Positions 39,436-49,156 of a stretch of DNA of 64,000 nt are shown one piece after another. A model generated the notes under the pieces. That model searched no databases and had not been told where the DNA came from. It was given only the letters and a program-made list of their open reading frames with translations. How positions within the stretch are numbered: position 1 is the first letter of the stretch; every line of letters starts with the position of its first letter. The stretch is taken from assembly GCF_002892535.1 (NCBI RefSeq), contig NZ_CP024847.1:868001-932000 (forward strand), written 5' to 3'. The stretch comes from Aquella oligotrophica. Lineage in GTDB: Bacteria > Pseudomonadota > Gammaproteobacteria > Burkholderiales > UBA11063. The position numbers were made by a program, and so were the translations under genes.

Positions 39436-39892
39436 TAATCTACGGTTTATAATATTATGTACTGTATTGGTTTTTTTGCAGTTTACAATAAATAACTTTA
39501 CAATCTTTTATGTTGATGTTATTGCCATATTATTGGTTAGCTTATTGTTACGTGGCAATTTAATTTGGTTGCAACTTATTATATTAAGCTTTATTGGTGA
39601 TTTAATTGGGCATTGGTATCTCGGAAGCCATTTATTGGCGGTAGTTATAATTAGCTTTTTTACGGGAAAAGTCGCAAATTTTTATCGCATGTGTGGCTGG
39701 TTTCCGCGTATGATAATTTCAATGTTTTATTTTGCGCTTTTTTTCTTTGTTATTTATTTGATTGAATTATCTACACATCGGGTATTTACCTCGGTTGATA
39801 GCCTGATTTTTCAGCTTCTAGTTATTTTACCACTTGTTCAGTTTGTACTGGAGAAGCTAACTGTTCGTAAACCCTCTGAATATTATTTCTAG
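39425..39892 (+). CDS. mreD: Rod-shape protein MreD
   Basis: 155 residues with about five membrane helices and the MreD-type GDLIGHWYLGSHLLAVVIIS. The start is GTG at 39425, inside mreC. It is a membrane partner of MreC in the elongasome. Confidence 0.88.
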   Translation: MIVNNLRFIILCTVLVFLQFTINNFTIFYVDVIAILLVSLLLRGNLIWLQLIILSFIGDLIGHWYLGSHLLAVVIISFFTGKVANFYRMCGWFPRMIISMFYFALFFFVIYLIELSTHRVFTSVDSLIFQLLVILPLVQFVLEKLTVRKPSEYYF

Positions 39893-39894
39893 CA

Positions 39895-41844
39895 ATGAGT
39901 AAATTACGCATTGTTATTGCCTATTTGTTTGTTTGTTTGGTAATAGTAATATTATTACTTCGTTATGCCTATCTACAGATTAATGATCATCAAGATTTAT
40001 TGACTAAATCAGTAGAAAATTACTCCTCTATAGTTGCAACTCAGCCTGTTCGAGGTGGAATAATTGATCGTAATGGTGTTATTCTTGCTGATAATCGGGT
40101 TTCTTATGCTATTGCTATTTTACCCAAGGATAATAACAATATTGAGGAACTATTCAAGACACTTGAAAGCTATATTAATTTAACTGCGCTAGATAAAAAG
40201 AAATATGCTAAACAGTTGCGTCAATCCAAAAACTATGATTGGGTAATTGTTAAGGATGACTTGTCTAATACAGAAGTAGCTAATTTAACTTCACATGCAT
40301 ATCTTTTTCCAAAATTAAATATATTTGCACATACCAAGCGGGATTATCCATTTAGTGAGGTGTATTCCCATAGTGTTGGCTATGTAAGCCGAGTTAGTCA
40401 GATGGACAAGAAAAAGCTGGATGCGGCAGGAACCACACAAAATTATTTGGCTAATGATTATATTGGCAAAAATGGACTTGAACAAAAATATGAGTCGGTT
40501 TTACGTGGAACAATTGGTAAAAAAATTATTCGTACTGATGCTCATGGTAATGAAGTTGGATTGATTAGCAATGAACCCGCTAATGATGGCTATACATTAC
40601 AGCTTACTCTTGATAATGTACTTCAACAGCAGGCATATAAATTGTTAGGTAACCATAAAGGAGCTGTAGTTGCTATTGATCCACAAACTGGTGGCGTTTT
40701 GGTTTTTGTTTCGAAACCAGGATATGATCCAGGTCTGTTTCTCGACGGTATCACACCAGAGGATTGGGAGGATTTGCAGCAGGATGAGCGAAATCCGCTC
40801 TTAAATAGAGGTGCCCAGGGGACATACCCTCCAGGTTCAACGTTTAAGCCATTTATGTCTGCTGCTGCACTATATCTGGGGGTTAGAACTCCTCAATACC
40901 GTTATAACGACATTGGTTATTTTGTCATTCCTGGTTCGTCTCGACGCTTTCATAATAGCGGAGGTGGTCGTGCCTTAGGAACACTTGATTTCGTTACTGC
41001 AATTGCTAAATCTTCAGATGCTTTCTTTTTCAAGCTTGGTTTAGATATGGGGGTTGACCGGATGGATAAAGGGCTTTCTTTATTCAACCTCGGTAGCAAA
41101 ACTGGTATTGATTTACCGCAAGAAAATACTGGTCTTTTACCATCAAGAGCATGGAAAGCTAAACGTTTTGCCAAAGATGCATATCAGGTAAACTGGCAGG
41201 CAGCAGATAGTGTAAATATGGGTGTAGGTCAAGGATTTAATCATTACACTCCATTACAAATGGCTTTTGCCACAAGTATTTTAGCTAATGATGGCGTATA
41301 TTACCGACCGCATCTTTTAGATAAAGTAATTGATAAAAGTGGTAGCGTTGTAACTACCTATCATGGAACTAAAGAAGAGATTCCCATTCCTAAAGCTTAT
41401 CTGGAATTGGTGAAAACTGGTATGCAAAAAGTAATGCAGATTGGGACAGGCGCAAGTATTGGCCAAGGTTTACGATATACAATGGCAGGTAAAACTGGTA
41501 CTGCCCAAGTAGTCGCTTTGGCTGCAGGTTCACGTCATGCAAAGTTTGCTGGTGAAAAATATAAGGATCATTCGTGGTTTATCGCTTTTGCACCAGTGGA
41601 CAAGCCTAAAATAGCTATAGCTGTACTTGTTGAAAATGGTGGTTTTGGTGCAACTGCTGCTGCTCCAATTGCACGGGCAATTTTTGATACTTATTTATTA
41701 GGTGCTGAAAGCCATGAAAGTATGAATGCTTTACGGTATAAAAAATTTACTCCAAGGGTAAATGAATCAGCTCACGATGAGGAGGAAGACTCTTCTGAAA
41801 ATAATGATAATGGTGAAGAAAATGAAACATTCATTCAAGACTAG
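39895..41844 (+). CDS. mrdA: Penicillin-binding protein 2
   Basis: 649 residues. Membrane anchor at 7-27, PBP dimerisation domain, then transpeptidase with the SxxK Ser in PGSTFKPFMSAAAL, the second motif in KSSDAFFF (SSD in place of SxN, as in PBP2), and KTGTAQ. Acidic tail of about 30 residues. It crosslinks peptidoglycan during rod elongation with RodA. Confidence 0.95.
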   Translation: MSKLRIVIAYLFVCLVIVILLLRYAYLQINDHQDLLTKSVENYSSIVATQPVRGGIIDRNGVILADNRVSYAIAILPKDNNNIEELFKTLESYINLTALDKKKYAKQLRQSKNYDWVIVKDDLSNTEVANLTSHAYLFPKLNIFAHTKRDYPFSEVYSHSVGYVSRVSQMDKKKLDAAGTTQNYLANDYIGKNGLEQKYESVLRGTIGKKIIRTDAHGNEVGLISNEPANDGYTLQLTLDNVLQQQAYKLLGNHKGAVVAIDPQTGGVLVFVSKPGYDPGLFLDGITPEDWEDLQQDERNPLLNRGAQGTYPPGSTFKPFMSAAALYLGVRTPQYRYNDIGYFVIPGSSRRFHNSGGGRALGTLDFVTAIAKSSDAFFFKLGLDMGVDRMDKGLSLFNLGSKTGIDLPQENTGLLPSRAWKAKRFAKDAYQVNWQAADSVNMGVGQGFNHYTPLQMAFATSILANDGVYYRPHLLDKVIDKSGSVVTTYHGTKEEIPIPKAYLELVKTGMQKVMQIGTGASIGQGLRYTMAGKTGTAQVVALAAGSRHAKFAGEKYKDHSWFIAFAPVDKPKIAIAVLVENGGFGATAAAPIARAIFDTYLLGAESHESMNALRYKKFTPRVNESAHDEEEDSSENNDNGEENETFIQD

Positions 41845-42931
41845 ATTATATCGATTGTGGCGATATTTTTATAATTTTGATTATGTATTAATTTTTGCAC
41901 TGCTTTCGTTATTTGTTATAAATGGATTTATTCAATATTCTGCAAATGATCAGGTATTAACCAGAATATACAATGATGTAGGATATATGATATTTTCTTT
42001 TATTATCATGTTGGTAATAGCTGGAATTAATTATAATCGTATTCGAGCTAGTGCAATTCCTATTTACATAGTTTCATTGATTCTGATAGTTTTGGTGCTA
42101 ATTATCGGGGTGAAAGTGAATGGCGCTAGACGATGGCTTAACTTAGGGATGCGAATACAGCCGTCGGAGTTATGTAAAATTTCTGTTCCTTTGCTAGTTG
42201 CTTATGTTTTATCCGCTAAACCTATGGCAGTAAAGGCATGGCAGTTTACTCTTGGTATTTTGATAATTTTAATCCCGTTTGCACTGATTGCTAAACAGCC
42301 GGATCTTGGAACTGCAATTTTAGTTTTTGCTGCTGGTTTTTTTGTGCTTTTTTTCGCTGGATTGCCATGGCGAATAATAATTGGTAGTATTATTCTTGTC
42401 ATTTGTTCTAGTCCACTAATCTGGCACATGCTAAAAGACTACCAGAAGCATCGTGTATTAACTTTGATTGATCCACAATCGGATCCGTTGGGTAAAGGGT
42501 ATCACATTATTCAGGGTATGATTGCGATTGGTTCTGGCGGTATTCATGGTAAGGGGTATTTACATGGAACCCAGATTCATCTGAATTTCATTCCTGAGAA
42601 ACATACTGATTTTGTAATTACAGTTTTGGCAGAAGAATTTGGCTATATAGGTGTGTGTGTGATTTTATCTATTTATTTATTAGTTGCCTTGCGTGGTTTA
42701 AGAATTATGCGGCTTGCTACGGACAGATTTTCTCAGGTTATGGCAGGTAGTATTACCATGTCATTTATTTCTTATGTATTTATCAATATGGGGATGGTTA
42801 GTGGTATATTCCCTGTAGTTGGAGTGCCGTTACCATTAATTAGTTACGGTGGAACTGCTACTATCGTCTTAATGGTTGGTTTTGGGATACTATTGTCGAT
42901 TGACCACCATAATCGCTATGATAAAGTCTAA
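41822..42931 (+). CDS. rodA: Peptidoglycan glycosyltransferase RodA (SEDS family)
   Basis: 369 residues and ten membrane helices. SEDS hallmarks: GARRWLNLGMRIQPSELCKI, KQPDLGTAILVFAAGFFVLF, FIPEKHTDFVITVLAEEFG (with the catalytic Asp) and VPLPLISYGGTAT. ATG at 41822 follows a GGTGA and lies inside the end of mrdA; a longer frame from 41762 is open but has no family sequence. The rest of the elongasome lies just upstream, and the accessory region begins beyond it. Confidence 0.95.
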   Translation: MKHSFKTRLYRLWRYFYNFDYVLIFALLSLFVINGFIQYSANDQVLTRIYNDVGYMIFSFIIMLVIAGINYNRIRASAIPIYIVSLILIVLVLIIGVKVNGARRWLNLGMRIQPSELCKISVPLLVAYVLSAKPMAVKAWQFTLGILIILIPFALIAKQPDLGTAILVFAAGFFVLFFAGLPWRIIIGSIILVICSSPLIWHMLKDYQKHRVLTLIDPQSDPLGKGYHIIQGMIAIGSGGIHGKGYLHGTQIHLNFIPEKHTDFVITVLAEEFGYIGVCVILSIYLLVALRGLRIMRLATDRFSQVMAGSITMSFISYVFINMGMVSGIFPVVGVPLPLISYGGTATIVLMVGFGILLSIDHHNRYDKV

Positions 42932-43195
42932 ATGTGTTATTTCCGATACAGAAAATATATTAATTAGATAACATATTGATAATATAGTATATATTTTTAG
43001 TAAATTAATTACTTAGTGCTTCTTTTAGTGCCGAATTTTTAAGCTATTGTTGAGATTTTCTCTATTTTCCAATAAAGTACTAAAAAGAGAATAAATCCTT
43101 GGATAATAACTATTTGGCAATCAGCAACAGGTAGGTTATACCTATTTAACTATAAAATAATCTAATACGTGTATAATCAAGAGTAATCATCTTCG

Positions 43196-46100
43196 TTAAA
43201 TTTGCTCAGCATTACTCAATACCTGATATTTTACGTTTAAAGTATCCTGAAAATGTTTTTCTCCACATATGGTTTTAGCCTTTTCAATAGCACGTCCATT
43301 TTCGAGAAAATTATCTGCTTTGGTCTCCGCTATAAAATAAACCTCATCTTTATTTTCTTCATTAACTAGTAGCGCCCAATCTGGATTATATGCTCCTAGA
43401 GGTGTATTAACTTTAAACCATGATGGTAGTTTACTAATTAATTTAACCTTATCCTGAAGCAAGCAATCTGCCAGAAATTTAGCCTCGGTACTAGAATCAA
43501 ACCTTAAAACATTATACAAAAACTTATTTGCTATTAGTTCTGGAGCTACCTTTAAATACCTTGCATCAGCTAAATTACTACCACCATTGTTATCAACATA
43601 TCCATGATCAATATCTTCATTGATTCTTTCTTGCAAATAATGATCTTCAATACCAATAACGCTATCTTGCAAGGATAGATCAGCAACTTTAGTATATTTT
43701 ATACCATCAACGATTAATTTGGATTTTTGGATATTTATTTTTGTGGTTACCTGCTCAATAAAGACATCAATATTAAGCTTGTACATTTCTAATTTATGTG
43801 GTGCTATTTGCTTTAAAATCGTAATAATAGTTTTTTTGGTTAATCCCGTGGCTAAAGCCAGTTTATTGACTAAATCTATTTGTGGGTTTGTTTGTAAGAT
43901 TAACTCATTCTGAGCCATTAATTCAGTGCTTATACCTGACTCATCTATATTTATCCGTGATCTGGTTATCTTTAATGCTTTATTTTTTACTTCAAGATTA
44001 GCATTAATATCCGTCACAACACTATTAATCAATTCATCAGTATTAAGTGAGACCGAGTAAATGGTTTTGGCACTAATCTTTCTCCAAAGTTGTTTAAATG
44101 CCGAATTATTATATACTTTGGGATTAATTTGAATATCTCGTTTATCCCGTTGATTCTTGATTGGTAGCCTCATAGCTAGTTTAGTCAGAATCTCTTTAGC
44201 TAAAACTTGATATTGGCGAATCTCTGCACTACTTAACTCAAACAATCCAGCTTGTAACTGCATTTTACATTTATCAGTAACTTTATTGTTAGAGTCTATA
44301 AATTCTCTAACTGTAAGCTCAGCATGAATATCTTCTGAAATTTTACGGGCAGCATCAAATGACAACTCTAAATTATCATGTAACAAGCTATTTACAAAGG
44401 CTGATTTTTGAACTATCCCGAATTTAATCCCAGCACCACCATTTTCTGAAGATGCTTCATATTCACGCTGTAAATTATCAGCAAAAGCATTATATGATTC
44501 GCTAGCAATAACTGTTAAGGTATTTACTTTATCATCAAATACCCGCTCACCAAATTGATTAACACATAAACGTAAGCCACGACCAATTTGCTGACGGCGT
44601 TTAAACTGATTCTTACCATCTTGTAATACGCAAACTTGGAATACATTAGGATTATCCCAACCTTCTTTTAATGCCGAGTGTGAGAAAATAAATCTTAATG
44701 GTTCTTTGGAATCCAATAGTTTCTCTTTGTCGCGCATGATTAAATCATAAGCATCTACAGCATCGGCAGTACTATCATCCTTGAGATCCTTATAATTACC
44801 CTTTTTATCTTTAGCAAAATAACCATTATGTAACTTAATTAGCTCCTCATTATTAGCTAAATTAATGCCAAATGTATTTTGGCATAGTTCAACATAGCGT
44901 GCACCTTTTGGAGTAGCTAAGACAAGTTTTAACTCTTCAATAAATGCTTGAGCTAACCAACCATCACTAGTTCCATCATCAGCATGGATTCGATAATCAG
45001 CAACCCGGTCAATAAAAAACAAACTAAGAACCTTTATTTTTCGTGCAGCTAATCGTAGCTCTTTATCAATATGATTTTCGATAGCCAAGCGCAACATAAT
45101 TTTAGCTTTTTGTTCAATACTAATTTCATTGCCGATTGATTCGCCAATAGCAATTTCGTTATCCAAACAACTAAGTTTTAAACCATAGTCACGACTATAG
45201 TCTTCAACAATATAGCCATAATATTTATCATTTTGGGTTTTTTCCTGTAAGTCAGTGTCTTTAGCTATCTTTTTTATTACTTTACGGGTAATTTTACCTT
45301 TTGTATCTTGCACATCAAGTTCGAGTGATAGTTCAAGTTTTGGTGTGATTTCAACCACCTTGATATATGGTACTACTGTTCCTGCATTATTAAATTCAGC
45401 CTCATCAATACTAGCTACTTCAATTTGCTTTACCAGCTTTTGATTATAGGCATCAATTGCATCCAATTTATAAATTTGATTGTAATCATTCTTATGTGTT
45501 GCAGAATAACGCAATATAAACAATGGATTAAGGTTTTTAATCGCTTCTATAGCATTTGCGGTATTATCTACTGATTGCGGTTCGTCAATTATTACAACTG
45601 GGTTCACAGCTGAAATTAAATCAATCGGACGATACTCGCCAAATTTGTCTTTAAATGCATAGATATTATTTTTACTTTTATTAAATGCAGCAATAGTCAT
45701 CACCATAATCTGAATGCTATTGGTGGTTGCAAAATCACGAACTTTACTGATCTTCTCACTATCATATGGATAATAATCATAGCTGATATTATTGTATTCA
45801 GCCTTAAAGTGTTCGGCAGTAATTTCAAGTGCTTTTATCGTCCCGACACGAATTGCATCACTTGGTACAACGATAATAAATTTACTTAAGCCATAATGTT
45901 TATTGAGTTCAAAAGCTGTTCTTAAATAAACATAAGTTTTACCTGTACCGGTTTCCATTTCAATACTGAAATTTGGAATATTTTCATAGTCACCATAATT
46001 TAATTCAGAGCTATAATTTTCGATGTAGTTTTCAACTTGGACTCTCTGCAAATTTTGTAACAATAATGTTTCATCAAGCTGTAAACCATTTGCCACCACA

Positions 46101-46231
46101 TCATAGCTTAATAGCTCATTTTTATTTTGTAACATGGTCGCTAAGTCGAGGCTTTTCATACCTGCAAATAATGCAACAGTACTTGCAACTGCTTGTAATT
46201 GATATGCTTGATTTTCAAATTTTAATTTCAT
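43196..46231 (-). CDS. Type III restriction enzyme, helicase-nuclease subunit Res
   Basis: 1011 residues. Superfamily 2 helicase core: Walker A METGTGKT (92-99), DEPQ box in VVIIDEPQSVD, SATH motif III, and QQIGRGLRLCVNQ as motif VI. The C-terminal end carries a PD-(D/E)xK nuclease: NPDWALL (from 949) and ETK (969-971). Res translocates or slides from an unmethylated site and cuts 25-27 bases away when two sites face each other, in complex with Mod. Its ATG touches the RhuM-Fic stop with no gap. It is the last gene of the six-gene cluster. Confidence 0.92.
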   Translation of the reverse strand: MKLKFENQAYQLQAVASTVALFAGMKSLDLATMLQNKNELLSYDVVANGLQLDETLLLQNLQRVQVENYIENYSSELNYGDYENIPNFSIEMETGTGKTYVYLRTAFELNKHYGLSKFIIVVPSDAIRVGTIKALEITAEHFKAEYNNISYDYYPYDSEKISKVRDFATTNSIQIMVMTIAAFNKSKNNIYAFKDKFGEYRPIDLISAVNPVVIIDEPQSVDNTANAIEAIKNLNPLFILRYSATHKNDYNQIYKLDAIDAYNQKLVKQIEVASIDEAEFNNAGTVVPYIKVVEITPKLELSLELDVQDTKGKITRKVIKKIAKDTDLQEKTQNDKYYGYIVEDYSRDYGLKLSCLDNEIAIGESIGNEISIEQKAKIMLRLAIENHIDKELRLAARKIKVLSLFFIDRVADYRIHADDGTSDGWLAQAFIEELKLVLATPKGARYVELCQNTFGINLANNEELIKLHNGYFAKDKKGNYKDLKDDSTADAVDAYDLIMRDKEKLLDSKEPLRFIFSHSALKEGWDNPNVFQVCVLQDGKNQFKRRQQIGRGLRLCVNQFGERVFDDKVNTLTVIASESYNAFADNLQREYEASSENGGAGIKFGIVQKSAFVNSLLHDNLELSFDAARKISEDIHAELTVREFIDSNNKVTDKCKMQLQAGLFELSSAEIRQYQVLAKEILTKLAMRLPIKNQRDKRDIQINPKVYNNSAFKQLWRKISAKTIYSVSLNTDELINSVVTDINANLEVKNKALKITRSRINIDESGISTELMAQNELILQTNPQIDLVNKLALATGLTKKTIITILKQIAPHKLEMYKLNIDVFIEQVTTKINIQKSKLIVDGIKYTKVADLSLQDSVIGIEDHYLQERINEDIDHGYVDNNGGSNLADARYLKVAPELIANKFLYNVLRFDSSTEAKFLADCLLQDKVKLISKLPSWFKVNTPLGAYNPDWALLVNEENKDEVYFIAETKADNFLENGRAIEKAKTICGEKHFQDTLNVKYQVLSNAEQI

Positions 46232-47212
46232 TTATTGTACCAGTAAATTTATAATTAAGCGAACAATCAAATCTTTTTGCTCTGGCTTGGACGCTGCAAC
46301 TAATAACGCCAATGAAGTAAGCCCGATATTATTAATGTTGGTTGACAATTTATTTAATTGTAAGTAAAGTACAAATAAAAAACTACCAATTCGTTTATTA
46401 CCATCGCTAAATGGATGATCCTTAATTACCATATAGAGTAAATTGGCGGCTTTCTCCTCAATACTTTTATAAAGTTCTTCACCAAACATGGTCTGATCTA
46501 GATTAGCCAAAATTGACTGCAATTGCTCATTCCGCTCATTAGCAAATAATGCTGTTGCTTCACCAATTGCTAATAACTCATTTTTAAATTCAGTTATTGC
46601 ATGAATGGTAGTTGAGTAATCTAAGCTCAGGCTATTTTTATGGGTAGTACTTGGGATTTCTAATCTATCTTCATCATACTGTAATAATGAGCTCCAAGTA
46701 GTTGCATAGTTATTGATCAAGGCTAAAATATTTTGACCTTGGGCATTAACTAGTTGATTGCTAATCAGAGTATTATTAAGTAAATCCAATATCTGTTGGT
46801 ATTCTTTGTGTGTGGTATTGATTAGGTTATTATTTAGAGCGTAGCCCTTTGAAATATAGTCTTTTAAGACTTTATTCGCCCAAATCCTGAATTGAGTTCC
46901 ACGTTTAGAGTTTACTCGATAACCAACAGAAATGATTACGTCCAAATTATAATGCTTAATTTGTCGGGTAACCTTACGATTTCCCTCAGTTTGAACTACC
47001 GAGAAAAGCTCGGTAGTTTCATTTTCATTTAATTCATGCTCACTAAAAATATTTTTAATATGTAAACCAATTGTATCACTATCCTTATCAAATAGTTCTG
47101 CCATTAACTTCTGGTTTAGCCATAATGTATTATTTTGGTATATCAAATTTACTGAGACATTTCCCTCAGGTAAGGTAAATAAAACCAGTTCTTTAGTATT
47201 TTTTGGCTCCAT
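46232..47212 (-). CDS. RhuM-type protein with C-terminal Fic/Doc domain
   Basis: 326 residues. The N-terminal half (about 10-130) is the RhuM/virulence-protein domain, with LWLNQKLMAELFDKDSDTIG and RGTQFRIWANKVLKDYISKG. The C-terminal half is Fic/Doc with HPFSDGNKRIGSFLF (266-280). The motif agrees with Fic at HPFxDGN but has Lys-Arg-Ile-Gly after it, closer to Doc, so whether it transfers AMP or phosphate is open. It lies between mod and res, a recurrent place for RhuM genes in type III loci. It may be a toxin or modulator tied to the system. Confidence 0.85.
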   Translation of the reverse strand: MEPKNTKELVLFTLPEGNVSVNLIYQNNTLWLNQKLMAELFDKDSDTIGLHIKNIFSEHELNENETTELFSVVQTEGNRKVTRQIKHYNLDVIISVGYRVNSKRGTQFRIWANKVLKDYISKGYALNNNLINTTHKEYQQILDLLNNTLISNQLVNAQGQNILALINNYATTWSSLLQYDEDRLEIPSTTHKNSLSLDYSTTIHAITEFKNELLAIGEATALFANERNEQLQSILANLDQTMFGEELYKSIEEKAANLLYMVIKDHPFSDGNKRIGSFLFVLYLQLNKLSTNINNIGLTSLALLVAASKPEQKDLIVRLIINLLVQ

Positions 47213-47219
47213 GCTTTTC

Positions 47220-49154
47220 CTAAACTATACGGATTTGCAAAGGATTATCTTTAGATTGCAATTGTTCTAATGTTGCCAGAGTATTTAGTTTTAGTTCATC
47301 TGTAGCAAAACAATCATCTTTAATAATCACTAAGGTTAGTGCATATTTGAGTAATTCAAGGGCAAAGTTTGCTTTTACGGCATTGTCAAGTACTGCTAAA
47401 ACAAATGGCATACCATCATCATTAACCAATGCATAGCACTGCGTCCCGCCAATATCAAGAATCTGTTGTTTATAATCAAGTGAGTAGCCTTGTTTGAGAA
47501 CTAACTCATAGAATAAATCTAAACTAGTGCGGCCGGATAATATCATTTCTTCGCTAAAGAAATTACCATCAAATGGCTTGAAATTACTGGTATCTAATTT
47601 GAATACTTTGAAACCAATATCCGGAATAGTGGAAGATTTGTTATCTTCAGCTAATAAATCATTTTTAGTTTGTTTTTCCTGCCATTCGGCAAGCACCTTT
47701 TCACCAGCGCGACGAATCCGCTCTTTGCCTATTTCACAGATATTTTTGTAACCAGCTTTGTATGCTTCGCTATCAGTTGCGGTTGCTTCAGGTAATTGAA
47801 CACAAATATATTTACGGCTACCACCATCTTCAGCATTGAGTTGCATAACTGCATGAGCGGTAGTTGCTGAACCTGAGAAGAAGTCTAGGATTATGTCATC
47901 ACTTAAAGTGTTAGACATTAACATAAAGTCAGTAATTAACTCAAGTGGCTTTGAGTAATCAAATAACGAACGCTCCATACTAAATAATGACTTTAAAGAA
48001 TCTGTACCTTTTGCATTTATATAAGAATCCTTAAATAATGATGTGAATTGCTTTATTCTGTTTGAATCATCTCGTATTTTTTCATAAATAACATAAGTTC
48101 CGTTTTCTCGTTTCTCATAAATAGCGTTGCCATTTGAAATTAATTCATGCATCTTCTGTTTGCCTAGTCTCCAGCGACCATCAGAACCATCGTTTCTAGT
48201 TGGATAAATCTCTTCACCATTTGGCCCTGGAACTGGAAACCACATACCAGGAGAATCCTCACGGCGAGAGCCTGCACCCCATTTATTTAATTCTCTACCT
48301 CTGGCATATTTACCATTTTCATCTTCTAGATCAAGAGTAACACCATCAACTTCTATACCACCAAAAACAACCTCATCAATACTTTTAGAGTATACCAATA
48401 CAAAATCGTGCACCTTTCTGATAAATTTCGAGACTGATCCGCCCTTAATTGCCTCTCTGGTTATGGCTACAACAAAATTATCTTCGCCGAAAATTTCATC
48501 ACAAATTTTACGTAAATTATGCCCCTCTTTATCATCAATGCTGATAAATATCACACCATCATCTTTAAGTAAGTTTCTGGCTAATTTCAGGCGTGGATAC
48601 ATCATATTTAGCCAATCAGTATGATAACGTCCACTTTTGTCAGTATTGGTGCTGATGCGATTACCGTCATCATCAACTTGCCCAGTTAGCTGTAAGTAAT
48701 TTTTGACATTATCATGAAAATTATCTTTATAAACAAAATCTTTGCCAGTATTATATGGTGGGTCGATATAAATCATCTTGATCTGCCCGTAGTAGCTTTT
48801 TTGCAAAAGCTTCAGCACCTCAAGATTATCACCCTCGATATAAATATTTTGGGTGTCATCCCAGTTCTTGCTATCTTCCACACTTGGGCGCAATGCCGCA
48901 GTGCTTGGTTGATTGGCTAATGCTTGAGCTTGTTTTTTACCACTCCAGTTAAAGCTATAGCGAGTTTTATCATCCGCCTCTATATCAACCTCATCACCCA
49001 GCGCAATTTTTAGCCGTTCAATATCAATACTTGGCTTACCATCCGCGCCCTCACTAAATATTTCCGGCAATATCTGCTTTAGTTTCGCCAATGTATCACC
49101 GTTTAAATCCATACTATTGATATCTTCTTGCTGCAATTTATATTTTTCTGCCAT
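47220..49154 (-). CDS. Type III DNA-methyltransferase subunit Mod
   Basis: 644 residues, beta-class adenine methyltransferase: catalytic motif IV DPPYNTGKDF (131-140) comes before the SAM motif DFFSGSATTAHAVM (424-437), with the target-recognition domain (about 230-400) between. It methylates the recognition site on one strand and gives specificity to Res. Target sequence is not predictable from this. Two bases separate it from the ATPase gene upstream and seven from RhuM-Fic downstream. Confidence 0.93.
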   Translation of the reverse strand: MAEKYKLQQEDINSMDLNGDTLAKLKQILPEIFSEGADGKPSIDIERLKIALGDEVDIEADDKTRYSFNWSGKKQAQALANQPSTAALRPSVEDSKNWDDTQNIYIEGDNLEVLKLLQKSYYGQIKMIYIDPPYNTGKDFVYKDNFHDNVKNYLQLTGQVDDDGNRISTNTDKSGRYHTDWLNMMYPRLKLARNLLKDDGVIFISIDDKEGHNLRKICDEIFGEDNFVVAITREAIKGGSVSKFIRKVHDFVLVYSKSIDEVVFGGIEVDGVTLDLEDENGKYARGRELNKWGAGSRREDSPGMWFPVPGPNGEEIYPTRNDGSDGRWRLGKQKMHELISNGNAIYEKRENGTYVIYEKIRDDSNRIKQFTSLFKDSYINAKGTDSLKSLFSMERSLFDYSKPLELITDFMLMSNTLSDDIILDFFSGSATTAHAVMQLNAEDGGSRKYICVQLPEATATDSEAYKAGYKNICEIGKERIRRAGEKVLAEWQEKQTKNDLLAEDNKSSTIPDIGFKVFKLDTSNFKPFDGNFFSEEMILSGRTSLDLFYELVLKQGYSLDYKQQILDIGGTQCYALVNDDGMPFVLAVLDNAVKANFALELLKYALTLVIIKDDCFATDELKLNTLATLEQLQSKDNPLQIRIV

Positions 49155-49156
49155 TT

